A DNA stretch of 64,000 bases from Ewingella americana (GTDB lineage Bacteria; Pseudomonadota; Gammaproteobacteria; Enterobacterales; Enterobacteriaceae): assembly GCF_006438725.1 (NCBI RefSeq), contig NZ_RCZD01000003.1, positions 124,001 to 188,000 of the forward strand, in the 5' to 3' direction. The notes under the pieces are model-generated. The model was not told where the DNA came from and ran no database searches. It worked only from the letters and a program-made list of their open reading frames with translations. The translations under genes were made by a program, and so were the position numbers. Shown in pieces: positions 16,691-25,310 of the stretch (position 1 is the stretch's first letter; each line of letters begins with the position of its first letter).

Positions 16691-17782
16691 TTATGCAATA
16701 TGCTTAATCAGGGTCACTGCACGGTAAATGCCAATCTCAGCCCCGACTTCTTCTACCCGAATGTCCTGACTTTCAGCCAAATGGACCAGCAGTGCGACGC
16801 TCTTATCCTGCTTACTGGCGACCAGTACGTGGTCCGGTACGCGGCGCATCACAGCGCGGGTGGCTTCGGCAATGCCCGGTTTAATATGATTGACCGAACG
16901 GATTTCAAAGTGTTCGGCCAGCCGGGTGATCACCTGCCTGCTCAGCTGTTTCAGATGTGCTTTCTCCTCATCACGCCGAGTGGCAGCGGGGACATCCTCT
17001 GTTTGCTGGCGACGCAGGAAGTCCACCTGTGCAACAAAATCCTGGCTGAGGTCAAAAGCTTGCAGGTGTTGGCAAAACATCGAAGCGTGGAAGCCGCTTT
17101 CGCGCCAAAGCGAGCGGCTGACCAGCCCGGAAATCGGTGCCCCGAGAATGCCGAATGGCATCAACCAGTCTTCTCCGCTGGCGGAAAGCCAGGCGCAACC
17201 GCCGGGGTCAGCGAGCACGGCCAGCCTCGGCGGTAAACCGAATTCTGGCCGTTCAGCCAGAGATGCGCTGAGCTGGCGAGAGATCGCGCCTTTTCCGGTC
17301 CAGCCATCGATAAACACCACGCCTGCACTGCCATGTTGTCGGGTGATGTGCGTTAGCGCGCGCTCATCCAGCCCACGGTCACGGATAATGCTGATGCCGT
17401 AATGCACGACTTCGACTTGCATATCTCGCAGGGCATGCAAAAGGCAGACGCCCAGCGGCACACCGGCCCGCACCAGTGAGGTCAGTACAATCGGGCGGGC
17501 AGTGATCTGCGCCGCCAGACCTTTCGCCAGTGCGGTGACTTCGCGTGCCAGCCTTGGGCCGAAATCTGTCATGGCGTGATGATAGAGCGACAGGTGTTTT
17601 TCAGACGGTAACGGTTCCTGCGACAGCATCTCCGAATAGTGTTTTTCGCCGCTCTGAATCAGACGCTCTTTCTCCGCCACGGAGGTAAACGCAATCTGTG
17701 CCGGGGCCAGCAAAAAGTGGATGTCGCCGGGTGGATAGGAACCCGACAGCAGCGTGTGTGGCGTAAATTCAGGTTGCAGCAT
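16691..17782 (-). CDS. StiP-type phosphoribosyltransferase with C-terminal PELOTA-like domain
   Basis: From ATG 17782 (GGGGGG ten bases upstream) the product is 363 residues. The N-terminal two thirds show a PRTase-like core: TSLVRAGVPLGV and the PRPP-loop-like VVFIDGWTGKGAISRQL. The C-terminus (residues about 290–363, LVASKQDKSVALLVHLA) fits the PELOTA-type RNA-binding fold described for this family, which databases call cysteine protease StiP. In the published comparative analysis of ter systems such proteins belong to a module predicted to make a nucleoside-like compound. The gene overlaps the HAD gene by 14 bases, so the two are coupled. Confidence 0.82.
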   Translation of the reverse strand: MLQPEFTPHTLLSGSYPPGDIHFLLAPAQIAFTSVAEKERLIQSGEKHYSEMLSQEPLPSEKHLSLYHHAMTDFGPRLAREVTALAKGLAAQITARPIVLTSLVRAGVPLGVCLLHALRDMQVEVVHYGISIIRDRGLDERALTHITRQHGSAGVVFIDGWTGKGAISRQLSASLAERPEFGLPPRLAVLADPGGCAWLSASGEDWLMPFGILGAPISGLVSRSLWRESGFHASMFCQHLQAFDLSQDFVAQVDFLRRQQTEDVPAATRRDEEKAHLKQLSRQVITRLAEHFEIRSVNHIKPGIAEATRAVMRRVPDHVLVASKQDKSVALLVHLAESQDIRVEEVGAEIGIYRAVTLIKHIA

Positions 17783-18605
17783 GGTGTGCCCCCCAAGATG
17801 AAGCGATGGGCAGGGCATTTTCCAGCGTACCAAGCAGTTGGCTGCGTTGTGGTATCACCAGAAAGTCGCACTGTTGCATGAAACTGAAATCGGACAGGCT
17901 GTCACCAAAGCCCAGTACCGGGCGGTCAGGGAACGCTGCCTGCAGCCGCGTTAACAGAAATGTCACCGCATGAACTTTCTCGATGCATTTCGGCAACCAG
18001 GCGATGTTATTGCCATTGCGGTGAACATAGAAACCGTCGAGGTCAAAAGTCTGTTCCACCCAGTCGGCATAGTGATTCAGCGCTGCCAGGTGCTGACTGT
18101 CGTTAACTTTCATCACCAGATAGATCGGTATACCGTACTCCTTGTTCATCCGGCACCATCCCGCGTCAGCGGGCAGAAGCGGTGAGATTGCCTGCGGGTC
18201 CCGCAGCATCGTGCTGAGATGATGCTCAAGTGCCGACAGACGCGGTAAAAAAGCGCGCATTTGCTCAGTGATATGGGACTGCCACTCAGAGTCTGCATTG
18301 CCTTGTGCGGTCAGGATCACGGCGCCGTGGGTGGTTATGGCATAGGAATCAAAGGGAATGCACACACGGGCGATCTCCTCTGTACCACGTGCGGTTACCG
18401 GAATGGTTTCCGCACCCGCCAGCATCCACTGCACCAGATTATTTTGCCGTGGTGTCATAAAGCTGCGTGGCGCAAGGCTTCTGTCCAGTGCGCCCGGCAC
18501 ACTGCGCTGGCGCTCGTGGGGATCGATGATTTTTCGCCCGGTCTGGAACAGGGTGTCGTCGAGATCGGTGAAGATCAACGGGCGCGAGGCGAAGTCAGCA
18601 GTCAT
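17769..18605 (-). CDS. HAD-superfamily hydrolase of the ter-linked operon
   Basis: This 278-residue HAD phosphatase-like enzyme has motif I FTDLDDTLF near residue 12, motif II PVTARG near 69, a C2-type cap in the middle, and motif IV GFGDSLSDFSFM near 235. It is expected to dephosphorylate a small molecule, probably the nucleoside-like intermediate of this operon. It overlaps the PRTase-TRSP gene by 11 bases and the StiP-type gene by 14 bases. The substrate is inferred only from context. Confidence 0.85.
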   Translation of the reverse strand: MTADFASRPLIFTDLDDTLFQTGRKIIDPHERQRSVPGALDRSLAPRSFMTPRQNNLVQWMLAGAETIPVTARGTEEIARVCIPFDSYAITTHGAVILTAQGNADSEWQSHITEQMRAFLPRLSALEHHLSTMLRDPQAISPLLPADAGWCRMNKEYGIPIYLVMKVNDSQHLAALNHYADWVEQTFDLDGFYVHRNGNNIAWLPKCIEKVHAVTFLLTRLQAAFPDRPVLGFGDSLSDFSFMQQCDFLVIPQRSQLLGTLENALPIASSWGAHHAAT

Positions 18606-19767
18606 GGGGAGCCTCGTTGATTTCTAAATGAGAAAATTGCGCCAAAAAGGTCGGATCCCATGCGGATGCCGGCGTCTCCGAGCATAAAATCACCCGGTCC
18701 CACTCATCAGGCTTGACGTTATAGGCGTACATCGGTACGCCCAGACCGTAGTTATCGGTAAAACTGATGGCACAGCGAATGGCGTTACCGATGGCAACCG
18801 GTGAACGAGTTGTCGAGCTGAAACAGACGTCTGCCCCCTGATCTTCCAGCCACTGCGCCAATAAATAGGGCTGCCAGACATATTCTCCAGAGCCAAGCAC
18901 CAGAATACGCTGGCCTTTCTGTGGGGCTTTGGTTGTCAGTAAGCGTGTATGAAACTCGACGCCGGTTCGCCCCCAGCGGTCAGCAATGTTATTGAGCGGC
19001 TGTGAACCGCGTGCCATCACATTTACGTCAGGTGCGTGGAGCAGGGGAGCATGCTCGGCTGCTTGCCACTGCCAGCGGCCACTGGCCAGCGACACCGCCG
19101 TAGTGGGCAGACTGATTTGCCCGGCTAAGGCATTGTCTGACCAGTCGGTGAGGGTGGCGGTAACAACATGCTCCAGTTGACTTAGCCCGGCATTTCTCAG
19201 GGCCTTGTATAAATTAAGAAAGGTTTTTCCTGTGGTGGCCTCGTCATCGACCATGACCAATGTCCGTGCCTGAAACAACTTATCGCGCAGTACAGGGTCG
19301 GTAGGAATATGGACCAGATGCGCCGTGGCATGGCTGTGTTCCTCTTCGAAACGGCAGAGTAAATCGCTACCGAGAGGGTGTCGGGTGGTGGTAAGAAGAA
19401 TAGTGTCAGCATAGCGCTGTGAGAGCACCGAATGTACGCCGGCGGCAAGGCCGACCGCCGTTTCAGCCATTCCGGTCACTAAAATCGGGCCGGACAGTCC
19501 GCGAGGAATGTTATCGGCAAGGTCGTTAAAAGCCCTGCGGATCAGGTGCGGAGGGCAGGGGATATGGCGGCCAAGGATTTTACTGACAAATAAAAATGCC
19601 CGACGTGGGTTACGGCGCTGGGCCATATCAAACAGAGTATTTGCGTTCCAGCCCGGCTGACTGCGAAGTTGTAATGACATGACGCCTGCACTGAGCGTGG
19701 CTTCATAATGTTCGTCAGTCCGTTGCTCATCAAGACCGGGGGCGTCAGTAGCAGGGTTAGTTTTCAT
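18595..19767 (-). CDS. Phosphoribosyltransferase-TRSP fusion protein
   Basis: From ATG 19767 the product has 390 residues; the longer open frame upstream has no ribosome site and would run far into the ATP-grasp gene. The N-terminal half is a PRTase domain with ILVTGMAETAVGLA and the PRPP loop LVMVDDEATTGKTF. The C-terminal part contains the TTRSPV signature and the FTDNYGLGVPMYAYN block of the TRSP domain, found only in ter-associated operons. It starts 11 bases before the ATP-grasp stop, so it is coupled to it. The reaction is unknown, probably transfer of a phosphoribosyl group onto a base-like acceptor. Confidence 0.85.
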   Translation of the reverse strand: MKTNPATDAPGLDEQRTDEHYEATLSAGVMSLQLRSQPGWNANTLFDMAQRRNPRRAFLFVSKILGRHIPCPPHLIRRAFNDLADNIPRGLSGPILVTGMAETAVGLAAGVHSVLSQRYADTILLTTTRHPLGSDLLCRFEEEHSHATAHLVHIPTDPVLRDKLFQARTLVMVDDEATTGKTFLNLYKALRNAGLSQLEHVVTATLTDWSDNALAGQISLPTTAVSLASGRWQWQAAEHAPLLHAPDVNVMARGSQPLNNIADRWGRTGVEFHTRLLTTKAPQKGQRILVLGSGEYVWQPYLLAQWLEDQGADVCFSSTTRSPVAIGNAIRCAISFTDNYGLGVPMYAYNVKPDEWDRVILCSETPASAWDPTFLAQFSHLEINEAPHDC

Positions 19768-20806
19768 AGGTAGACTCACGGGCAGGAATGCAGACAGCAT
19801 GGTCGAGAATGCGCACATTATGGTGATGTAATTTCTGCTCCGGCAGCGGTAAACCAAGACGCGAAGCCACCATGATGGCGGGTAAATTTATTCCACTTTC
19901 AAGCCCATAAGGCACACCGCCGCTTGGACGCAGATTACATTCCAGCACCCTCGGTTTACCTTGGTTGTCAGCGCGGGTTTGAACATTTATCAGGCCATCC
20001 GCCTGCAAAAGTGTGGCTACCCGACGGGCCAGTTCAATCTCTTCACCTTCGGTAAAAAACTGCTGAAGTGCATCGTTTTTACGTCTGCCGAGTACGGCCA
20101 GCGTACAGCCTCGTTCGGTTACCATATCGATGCTGCACTCCGGCCCCGGCAGATAGGGCATCACTAACATGGATTGCGACAGTCCACCGCTTTTCGCCAC
20201 CATATCAAGATAAATCTGCGTATTTATTCGTCGGGTTTCGGGTTTTCGCAGTACCAAATCTGCGGGTGCATTGTCATCCAGGCGCCAGTAACCGCAGCCA
20301 TAAATGCCCTGATTAGGTTTAACACACAGCTCAGGGAAATCAGATTTGATGCTCTTGAGTGCCGCCTCCAGCGCGGGCAGGGATTCCACCAGACAGGCCG
20401 GGGTATGGGCGATACTGTTTTGTGCCAGTTGCAGGCTAAAGCGGTATTTGTCATCGGCCAGCAGCAGGCTCTCAACGCTCAATGCACCGGTGATGAGTTT
20501 TACGCCAGTGGCTTCGATTTGCGCACGATGTTTTTCAAACCAGACATCGGCACGACCGACATGGATCAGCGTGACGCAATACCGGGCAATATTGTCGAGA
20601 ATAAATGCCAGCTTTTGCATTTTATCTGCCGGTTCGCGCAGCGAAACGTCAGCCACGCCGGTAATTTCTGGTCTGAATTCACGGTGTGACGCCATGAGTT
20701 GCAACGGCGCTCCCTGAGGGTTGCACCACTTCTGCGTCATGATGGCAGAGCGCAGAGCCTCAAGGAGACCGCGCTGTGAGGAAAGCCCTTCCATTAGCCA
20801 GATCAT
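19757..20806 (-). CDS. ATP-grasp ligase of the ter-linked operon
   Basis: This 349-residue protein has an ATP-grasp fold: LCVKPNQGIYGCGYW in the ATP lid region, MPYLPGPECSIDMV, and the metal/ATP site VLECNLRPSGGVPYGLESG near residue 290. It resembles carbamoyl-phosphate-synthase-like ATP-grasp proteins of ter operons (Pfam ATPgrasp_Ter), expected to ligate a carboxylate to an amine or thiol using ATP. A clear GGAGAAATAAACCG precedes the ATG, within the four-base gap from the upstream gene's stop and its last codons. The ligated compounds are unknown. Confidence 0.87.
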   Translation of the reverse strand: MIWLMEGLSSQRGLLEALRSAIMTQKWCNPQGAPLQLMASHREFRPEITGVADVSLREPADKMQKLAFILDNIARYCVTLIHVGRADVWFEKHRAQIEATGVKLITGALSVESLLLADDKYRFSLQLAQNSIAHTPACLVESLPALEAALKSIKSDFPELCVKPNQGIYGCGYWRLDDNAPADLVLRKPETRRINTQIYLDMVAKSGGLSQSMLVMPYLPGPECSIDMVTERGCTLAVLGRRKNDALQQFFTEGEEIELARRVATLLQADGLINVQTRADNQGKPRVLECNLRPSGGVPYGLESGINLPAIMVASRLGLPLPEQKLHHHNVRILDHAVCIPARESTYEN

Positions 20807-20810
20807 CGGT

Positions 20811-21197
20811 TTATTTCTCCCGCCGGTTTTTAGCCATCAAGGCTGATAAATTTTTCTGGGCTTCCGGCATATCCCCAAAGGAATGAGCAACATAGCCGCG
20901 CAACCACAATCCATTTTTTTTGACGCCCATCTGTTCTCCCAGTTGTTTCGCGCTGTGTGTCTTGAGAGTGTTTACTAACATGGGGATCTCCATCTCTGGT
21001 GACATAGTTAGCTGGATCTCGACACCCTCAGAAAGCAGGGTTATCTGCTCAATACTGAATGCAGAACTCTTGCAACAACGCGGGATTATTTCGCTGAGCA
21101 ATTGGCGATCCCGAGCCTGTACACTAAGTGGTGAGCTAAAGGCGAAAATAAGCTGTATTCGAATGTTAAAGAGATTGTATCTATTGGAATTTATCAC
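20811..21197 (-). CDS. IS200/TnpA-like protein lacking the catalytic residues, first gene of the ter-linked operon
   Basis: This is about 128 residues from GTG 21197 (GGTGG eight bases upstream); a longer TTG start at 21266 would add a hydrophobic stretch with no ribosome site. The order of blocks resembles IS200/IS605 TnpA: a first strand IRIQLIFAFSS, helix LLSEIIPRCC, strand SIEQITLLSEGVEIQLTMSP, helix MLVNTLKTHSAKQLGEQ, then LWLRGYVAHSFGD. In TnpA the second strand carries the HUH motif and a late helix carries the nucleophilic Tyr. Here the HUH position reads VEI and the final helix has no Tyr, so nicking activity is not expected. It is four bases from the ATP-grasp gene and probably a domesticated component. 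The homology is my reading and is moderate. Confidence 0.55.
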   Translation of the reverse strand: MINSNRYNLFNIRIQLIFAFSSPLSVQARDRQLLSEIIPRCCKSSAFSIEQITLLSEGVEIQLTMSPEMEIPMLVNTLKTHSAKQLGEQMGVKKNGLWLRGYVAHSFGDMPEAQKNLSALMAKNRREK

Positions 21198-21923
21198 TGC
21201 AGTAACCACCAAGAATAACGTTAATACTAAGCTGCCAGCCAAGTGATTTAATCTGTCTGGAATCAATGTAATTAATACAAATAATCATGAAGTTGGTTTG
21301 ATAATATTCCTTATAAACTGACAGCGTATTTTTATATGATTTTTTCATAGTTGGCAGTAAATAAAATGGTTTGAGCAATGTTATTTACGATTCTTTTCAA
21401 TACGCCATCATAAGTCTAAAAAAAGGCCATGGATGATTCTATTTGCGATGAATTTTATAATTTGGAATGCAGATCTGGAAAAATAAACGCAACCAAAAAT
21501 TCCTATTGTTTACTTTAAAACAGAGGCTTACCCTTCAGTTCGTGTGCTGGGGCTGAACGTTGAAGGGGAGAAAATAGCTAACGTGGCAGGGAGGCGTCTC
21601 ATGGAAATAATAAGCGTGAGAATAGTTATGGTTATTGTCAATTTATCTATCAAAAGTGTGTTTCTGTGTAAAACAATAAACCTTGTCTAAACAAAGTGAA
21701 AAAAATCGCGTAAAACGGTTGTTCATAAGATGTGTGACTCAGTGGGTGAAAAATAAACCACTCTGTCAGGTGTCTTTATTTTAATTGCCCGTGTTTCGTT
21801 AATTTTTTATTAATTTTTTTAAAAGTTCATAAAACCATTCCTATTAATTGTAGGGTCTTTAGATGTCACTGTTTTTAAACGACGCTGTTTGTTTAAAACG
21901 TGTTTTCCATAAAAGGAGCTTTC
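21198..21923. other. AT-rich divergent control region of the Ter locus
   Basis: These 726 bp separate the six-gene arm from terZ. The stretch is AT-rich, with poly-T/poly-A runs at 21800–21835. No terW-like regulator gene is present. One frame open without stops (about 21495–21690, reading KTEAYPSVRVLGLNVEGEK in part) has no start codon or ribosome site at its beginning and may be a gene remnant. A perfect inverted repeat lies close to terZ (listed separately). Promoters for both arms must lie here, but none is strong enough to name. Confidence 0.5.
21873..21898. promoter_or_regulatory. Inverted repeat upstream of terZ
   Basis: Perfect eight-base arms TTTTAAAC and GTTTAAAA are spaced by ten bases, ending 25 bp before the terZ GTG. 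The spacing puts the arm centres about two helical turns apart, as for a dimeric regulator. It could also form a hairpin in the 5' untranslated leader. Confidence 0.4.
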
Positions 21924-22511
21924 GTGGCTATTTCACTCAGTAAAAATCAATCCGTCTCCCTGGCAAAAGAGTCCGGTGCGTCCGTGACCGCTGTGCATAT
22001 TGGTTTGGGATGGGATGCGGCGAAAAGCAAAGGCCTGTTCGGCATGTTTGGCGGTAGTGGGGGTGAGATTGATTTGGATGCTTCCTGCGTCATGCTCGAC
22101 AGTGACGGTGAAGCGGTCGACACCATCTGGTTTCGTAAATTGCAATCCAGCTGTGGCTCAGTAAAACACAGTGGCGACAACCGCACTGGCGCGGGGGATG
22201 GCGATGATGAAGTCATACTTATCGACCTGGGACGCGTGCCGTCTGACGTCGAGCATTTAGCCTTCACAGTAAACAGTTTCACCGGCCAGAATTTTACTAA
22301 GGTTGAGAATGCCAGTGTCCGTATCCTTGACCAGCGCAGCAAGGAACTGGCGAATTTCAATCTGTCAGAAAAGGGTGCGCACTCGGCGTTGTTCATCGCT
22401 TCACTGTCGCGCAAAGGCAATGACTGGAGCTTCAAGGCGCATGGCCTGACGTCCACTGGGCGTACTGTGGAAAGCATGCTGCCGCTGGTTATCCGTGAGC
22501 TGGTGGGGTGA
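21924..22511 (+). CDS. terZ: TerZ, TerD-family tellurium resistance protein
   Basis: This 195-residue protein starts at GTG 21924, with AAGGAG five bases upstream. It shows the TerD-family core: VHIGLGWDAAKS, DLDASCVMLDSDG, and the calcium-binding loop HSGDNRTGAGDGDDEVI, then a C-terminal segment more divergent than TerD/TerE (DWSFKAHGLTSTGRTVESML), typical of TerZ. These cytoplasmic proteins are linked to resistance to tellurite, phage and colicins, by a mechanism not yet settled. It is first in a plus-strand terZABC-E operon and overlaps or abuts terA. No metal-reduction enzyme is nearby. Confidence 0.92.
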   Translation: MAISLSKNQSVSLAKESGASVTAVHIGLGWDAAKSKGLFGMFGGSGGEIDLDASCVMLDSDGEAVDTIWFRKLQSSCGSVKHSGDNRTGAGDGDDEVILIDLGRVPSDVEHLAFTVNSFTGQNFTKVENASVRILDQRSKELANFNLSEKGAHSALFIASLSRKGNDWSFKAHGLTSTGRTVESMLPLVIRELVG

Positions 22512-22513
22512 GC

Positions 22514-23686
22514 ATGTCCACTCAACTTATCGCGGGTGGAAACGGGCTTGTTCCTGAGACAACGCTGGTTATTCGGGTCAAAAGCGGTATTGCCGCTGAT
22601 GTGTCTGCGTTCCGGTTAGATACCAACGGCAAAACGCACTCGGATGACGATTTTATTTTCTACGGTCAGAAGCAGAGCAACGACCGCTCAGTTCTGCTGT
22701 TGACGGAAGGGGAGAACAGCTCATTTTCGGTCAATCTCAGCGCGCTGCCAGCCAGCGTGCAGAAGGTGGCTTTTACCATTACGCCGCAAGCCGGTCACAC
22801 CATTCAGATGTTGCGTACCCTGAGTATCGTCGTTGAAGTGAATGGTCAGCCGCATCTGCAATGCCCGGTTGATGTAGCGGGTCGCAATGAGGCCGCGTTG
22901 ATCCTCGGTGAACTTTACCGTCGTAACGGTGAGTGGAAGTTCCGCTTTGTGGCTCAGGGATTCAACGGTGGTTTGCAACCGTTGGCGGAGCATTTTGGTG
23001 TCACCATTGATGCACCGGCTGAAGAGGCTCCGAAGCCTGCGCCAGCTCCCGCCCCTGCGCCAGCGGCGAAACCCATTAATCTTAGCAAAGTGACGCTGAC
23101 CAAAGATCAACCGAGCGTCAATTTAACTAAACCGGTCAATCTCAGCAAAGGCCAGGGTTTTGGCCGTATTCGCGTCAATCTCAACTGGAACCGGGCCTCC
23201 GGCGGCGGCTTTTTCAGCAAGCTCAACGCCATCGATCTGGACTTGGGGGCTTACGTTCGCTTTAAGGACGGTCATCAGGATTTAGTACAGGCGCTGGGTA
23301 ACCGCTTTGGCGATTACCAGAACGTCCCTTATGTCTATCTTGAAGCCGATGACCGCACCGGCTCGGCTTCAGAAGGCGAATGGCTCAATATCAATGGCGC
23401 GAAGTGGGACGACATCGCAGAAGTGGTGATCTTCGCCTTTATCTACAAAGGCGTTCCTAACTGGGCGAAAACGGACGGCGTGGTGACGCTGCAATTACCA
23501 GAACAGCCTCCTATCGAAACCCGCCTGAATGCGGACGGCGGCAGCCAGTCAATGTGCGCAATTGCCCGTCTGGAGAACATCAACAACACCTTAAAAGTCG
23601 AACGCCTGAATGCCTATTTTGGCGGCCATGAACCCATGGATAAAGCCTATGGTTGGGGTTTTAACTGGCGTGCGGGCAGCAAATAA
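22514..23686 (+). CDS. terA: TerA, tellurium resistance protein
   Basis: This 390-residue protein has two lobes: an N-terminal TerD-like domain (to about 170, ending in GELYRRNGEWKFRFVAQGF), a Pro/Ala linker EEAPKPAPAPAPAPAAKP, and a C-terminal domain opening with INLSKVTLTKDQPSVNL and containing DLDLGAYVRFKDG and the acidic DDRTGSASEGE. That is the TerA layout (E. coli 385 residues). ATG 22514 is preferred, just after the terZ stop; a GTG at 22508 would overlap it. GTGGGG serves as ribosome site. Confidence 0.92.
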   Translation: MSTQLIAGGNGLVPETTLVIRVKSGIAADVSAFRLDTNGKTHSDDDFIFYGQKQSNDRSVLLLTEGENSSFSVNLSALPASVQKVAFTITPQAGHTIQMLRTLSIVVEVNGQPHLQCPVDVAGRNEAALILGELYRRNGEWKFRFVAQGFNGGLQPLAEHFGVTIDAPAEEAPKPAPAPAPAPAAKPINLSKVTLTKDQPSVNLTKPVNLSKGQGFGRIRVNLNWNRASGGGFFSKLNAIDLDLGAYVRFKDGHQDLVQALGNRFGDYQNVPYVYLEADDRTGSASEGEWLNINGAKWDDIAEVVIFAFIYKGVPNWAKTDGVVTLQLPEQPPIETRLNADGGSQSMCAIARLENINNTLKVERLNAYFGGHEPMDKAYGWGFNWRAGSK

Positions 23687-23706
23687 ATTTTACAGAGGAA
23701 AGCAAC

Positions 23707-24153
23707 ATGTTGGATTGGGCTAAAAACAAATTTAATCAGGGACGCGAAACGCTGTTGTCGGAAGTCAGCCGCTATAAGGGTAAGGACTTCATGCAGGGGT
23801 GTGTCGCTGTGGGCACCTACATTGCCTTTGCCGATGGCGTAGTCAGCGCGCAGGAAAAACAAAAACTGATTAAGTATTTTGAAATCAGCGACACCTTGAA
23901 AGTATTCAGTACCGAAGAGGTGATAAGCGAGTTCCAGAAGCTGTCCTCTAAGTTCGATTTCGATCTGGATATCGGGCGATCTGAATGCCTGAAGACCCTG
24001 GGGAAATTACGTAAAAAACCTGAAGAGGCACGTGCTGCGGTCCGTCTGGGGGTGATGATCGCCAAGAGTGACGCCAGTTTTGATGAAGACGAAAAACGGG
24101 CGCTGCTGGAAGTGTGCAACGAGTTAGGCGTTAAGCCTGAAGAGTTCTTCTGA
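23707..24153 (+). CDS. terB: TerB, tellurium resistance protein
   Basis: This 148-residue, mainly helical protein carries the TerB signatures FMQGCVAVGTYIAFADGVV near residue 27 and RLGVMIAKSDASFDEDEKRALLEVCNELG at the C-terminus. The conserved acidic residues are implicated in metal binding at the inner membrane face in the E. coli protein, where TerB associates with TerC. GAGG lies eight bases before the ATG. It sits between terA and terC in the usual order. Confidence 0.93.
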   Translation: MLDWAKNKFNQGRETLLSEVSRYKGKDFMQGCVAVGTYIAFADGVVSAQEKQKLIKYFEISDTLKVFSTEEVISEFQKLSSKFDFDLDIGRSECLKTLGKLRKKPEEARAAVRLGVMIAKSDASFDEDEKRALLEVCNELGVKPEEFF

Positions 24154-24178
24154 TTGTTCGTTTTAATTGAGAGTAATG

Positions 24179-25210
24179 ATGGAATCTACCCTGATTGGTT
24201 TTCCGCCGGTAACTGTCGCCGTTTTTGTGGTACTGGCCATCGCGGCCTTGTTGATCGACCTCCTGGCGCACCGTGGCGATAAAGCCATTGGGTTGAAAAA
24301 CGCGGTGCTGTGGTCACTCTTCTGGATAGTGACGGCCTTAGGTTTTGCCGTCTTCCTGTATGTGAGCCACGGGTCTGAAGTTGCCAGCTTGTTTGTCACG
24401 GGCTACGCGCTGGAGAAGGTGCTGTCGGTTGATAACCTGTTCGTGATGATGGCGATTTTTGCCTGGTTCAAAGTGCCGGATGGCTACCGTCACCGCGTGC
24501 TGTATTGGGGAATTATCGGCGCCATTGTATTCCGAGCGATTTTTGTCGCCATCGGTGCCGGTCTGCTGATGCTTGGCCCGTGGGTAGAGATGCTGTTTGC
24601 GGTAATTGTCGCCTGGACCGCGGTCATGATGCTGCGTTCAGGAGATGACGGTGACGAAATAGAGGATTACTCCGATCACCTGGCTAACCGCATGGTGCGG
24701 CGTTTCTATCCAGTGTGGCCGAAGCTGGCAGGTAACCGCTTTATGCTCAGTGCTAAAGAGGTCAGCGCCGAACTGGAAAAACCAGAAAACAAAGGTTTTA
24801 GTTTTGACGTGAAGAAAGGGGCGAAATACGCCACGCCGCTGCTGTTGTGCGTGGCGGTGGTCGAGCTGTCGGATGTGATGTTTGCTTTTGACAGCGTACC
24901 GGCCGTGATCGCCGTGAGCCGTGAGCCACTGATCGTCTACTCCGCCATGATGTTTGCCATTTTAGGCCTGCGCACGATGTATTTCGTACTGGAAGCGCTG
25001 CGCAAGTATCTGGTGCATCTGGAGAAAGCCGTTGTCGCGCTGTTGTTCTTCATCGCTTTCAAACTGGGCCTGAACGCCAGTGACCATCTGTGGGGGCATG
25101 GCTTTGGTATCAGTGCGACCGCCAGTCTGTACGTGGTGTTAGTGGTGTTGGCCATTGGCATTATTGCCAGCGTGATGTTTCCGGCTAAAGACCAGCCAGC
25201 CCAGCCCTGA
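24179..25210 (+). CDS. terC: TerC, integral membrane protein
   Basis: This 343-residue polytopic protein of the TerC/Alx family has about nine membrane segments. The conserved acidic motifs lie in membrane helices: LEKVLSVDNLFVMM near residue 80 and VVELSDVMFAFDSVPAV near 230, thought to handle Mn2+ or other metals. ATG 24179 is preferred because it matches the E. coli TerC beginning (M-S-T-IGFP); an ATG three bases earlier is also possible. A hairpin with T run follows the stop, before the TerE-like gene. Confidence 0.94.
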   Translation: MESTLIGFPPVTVAVFVVLAIAALLIDLLAHRGDKAIGLKNAVLWSLFWIVTALGFAVFLYVSHGSEVASLFVTGYALEKVLSVDNLFVMMAIFAWFKVPDGYRHRVLYWGIIGAIVFRAIFVAIGAGLLMLGPWVEMLFAVIVAWTAVMMLRSGDDGDEIEDYSDHLANRMVRRFYPVWPKLAGNRFMLSAKEVSAELEKPENKGFSFDVKKGAKYATPLLLCVAVVELSDVMFAFDSVPAVIAVSREPLIVYSAMMFAILGLRTMYFVLEALRKYLVHLEKAVVALLFFIAFKLGLNASDHLWGHGFGISATASLYVVLVVLAIGIIASVMFPAKDQPAQP

Positions 25211-25258
25211 TGCCGCGCCGGTGAAAGATCGGTAGTGGCTTCACTTTGTGCTTAACGG

Positions 25259-25288
25259 TGCTGCGCACAAGCGCAGTACTTTTTTTAA
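25259..25288 (+). terminator. Hairpin with T run between terC and the TerE-like gene
   Basis: CTGCGC-ACAA-GCGCAG is followed by TACTTTTTTT. It has the form of an intrinsic terminator but lies inside the ter operon, so it probably acts as an attenuator or partial terminator. The next gene may alternatively have its own promoter. Confidence 0.65.
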
Positions 25289-25310
25289 AATGTAATTAAG
25301 GAGTCGAATT

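Noticed and set aside
20811-21266. Calling the gene ahead of the ATP-grasp gene an active IS200 element
   Set aside because: The HUH and Tyr residues are missing, there are no subterminal hairpins flanking it, and it is fitted into an operon.
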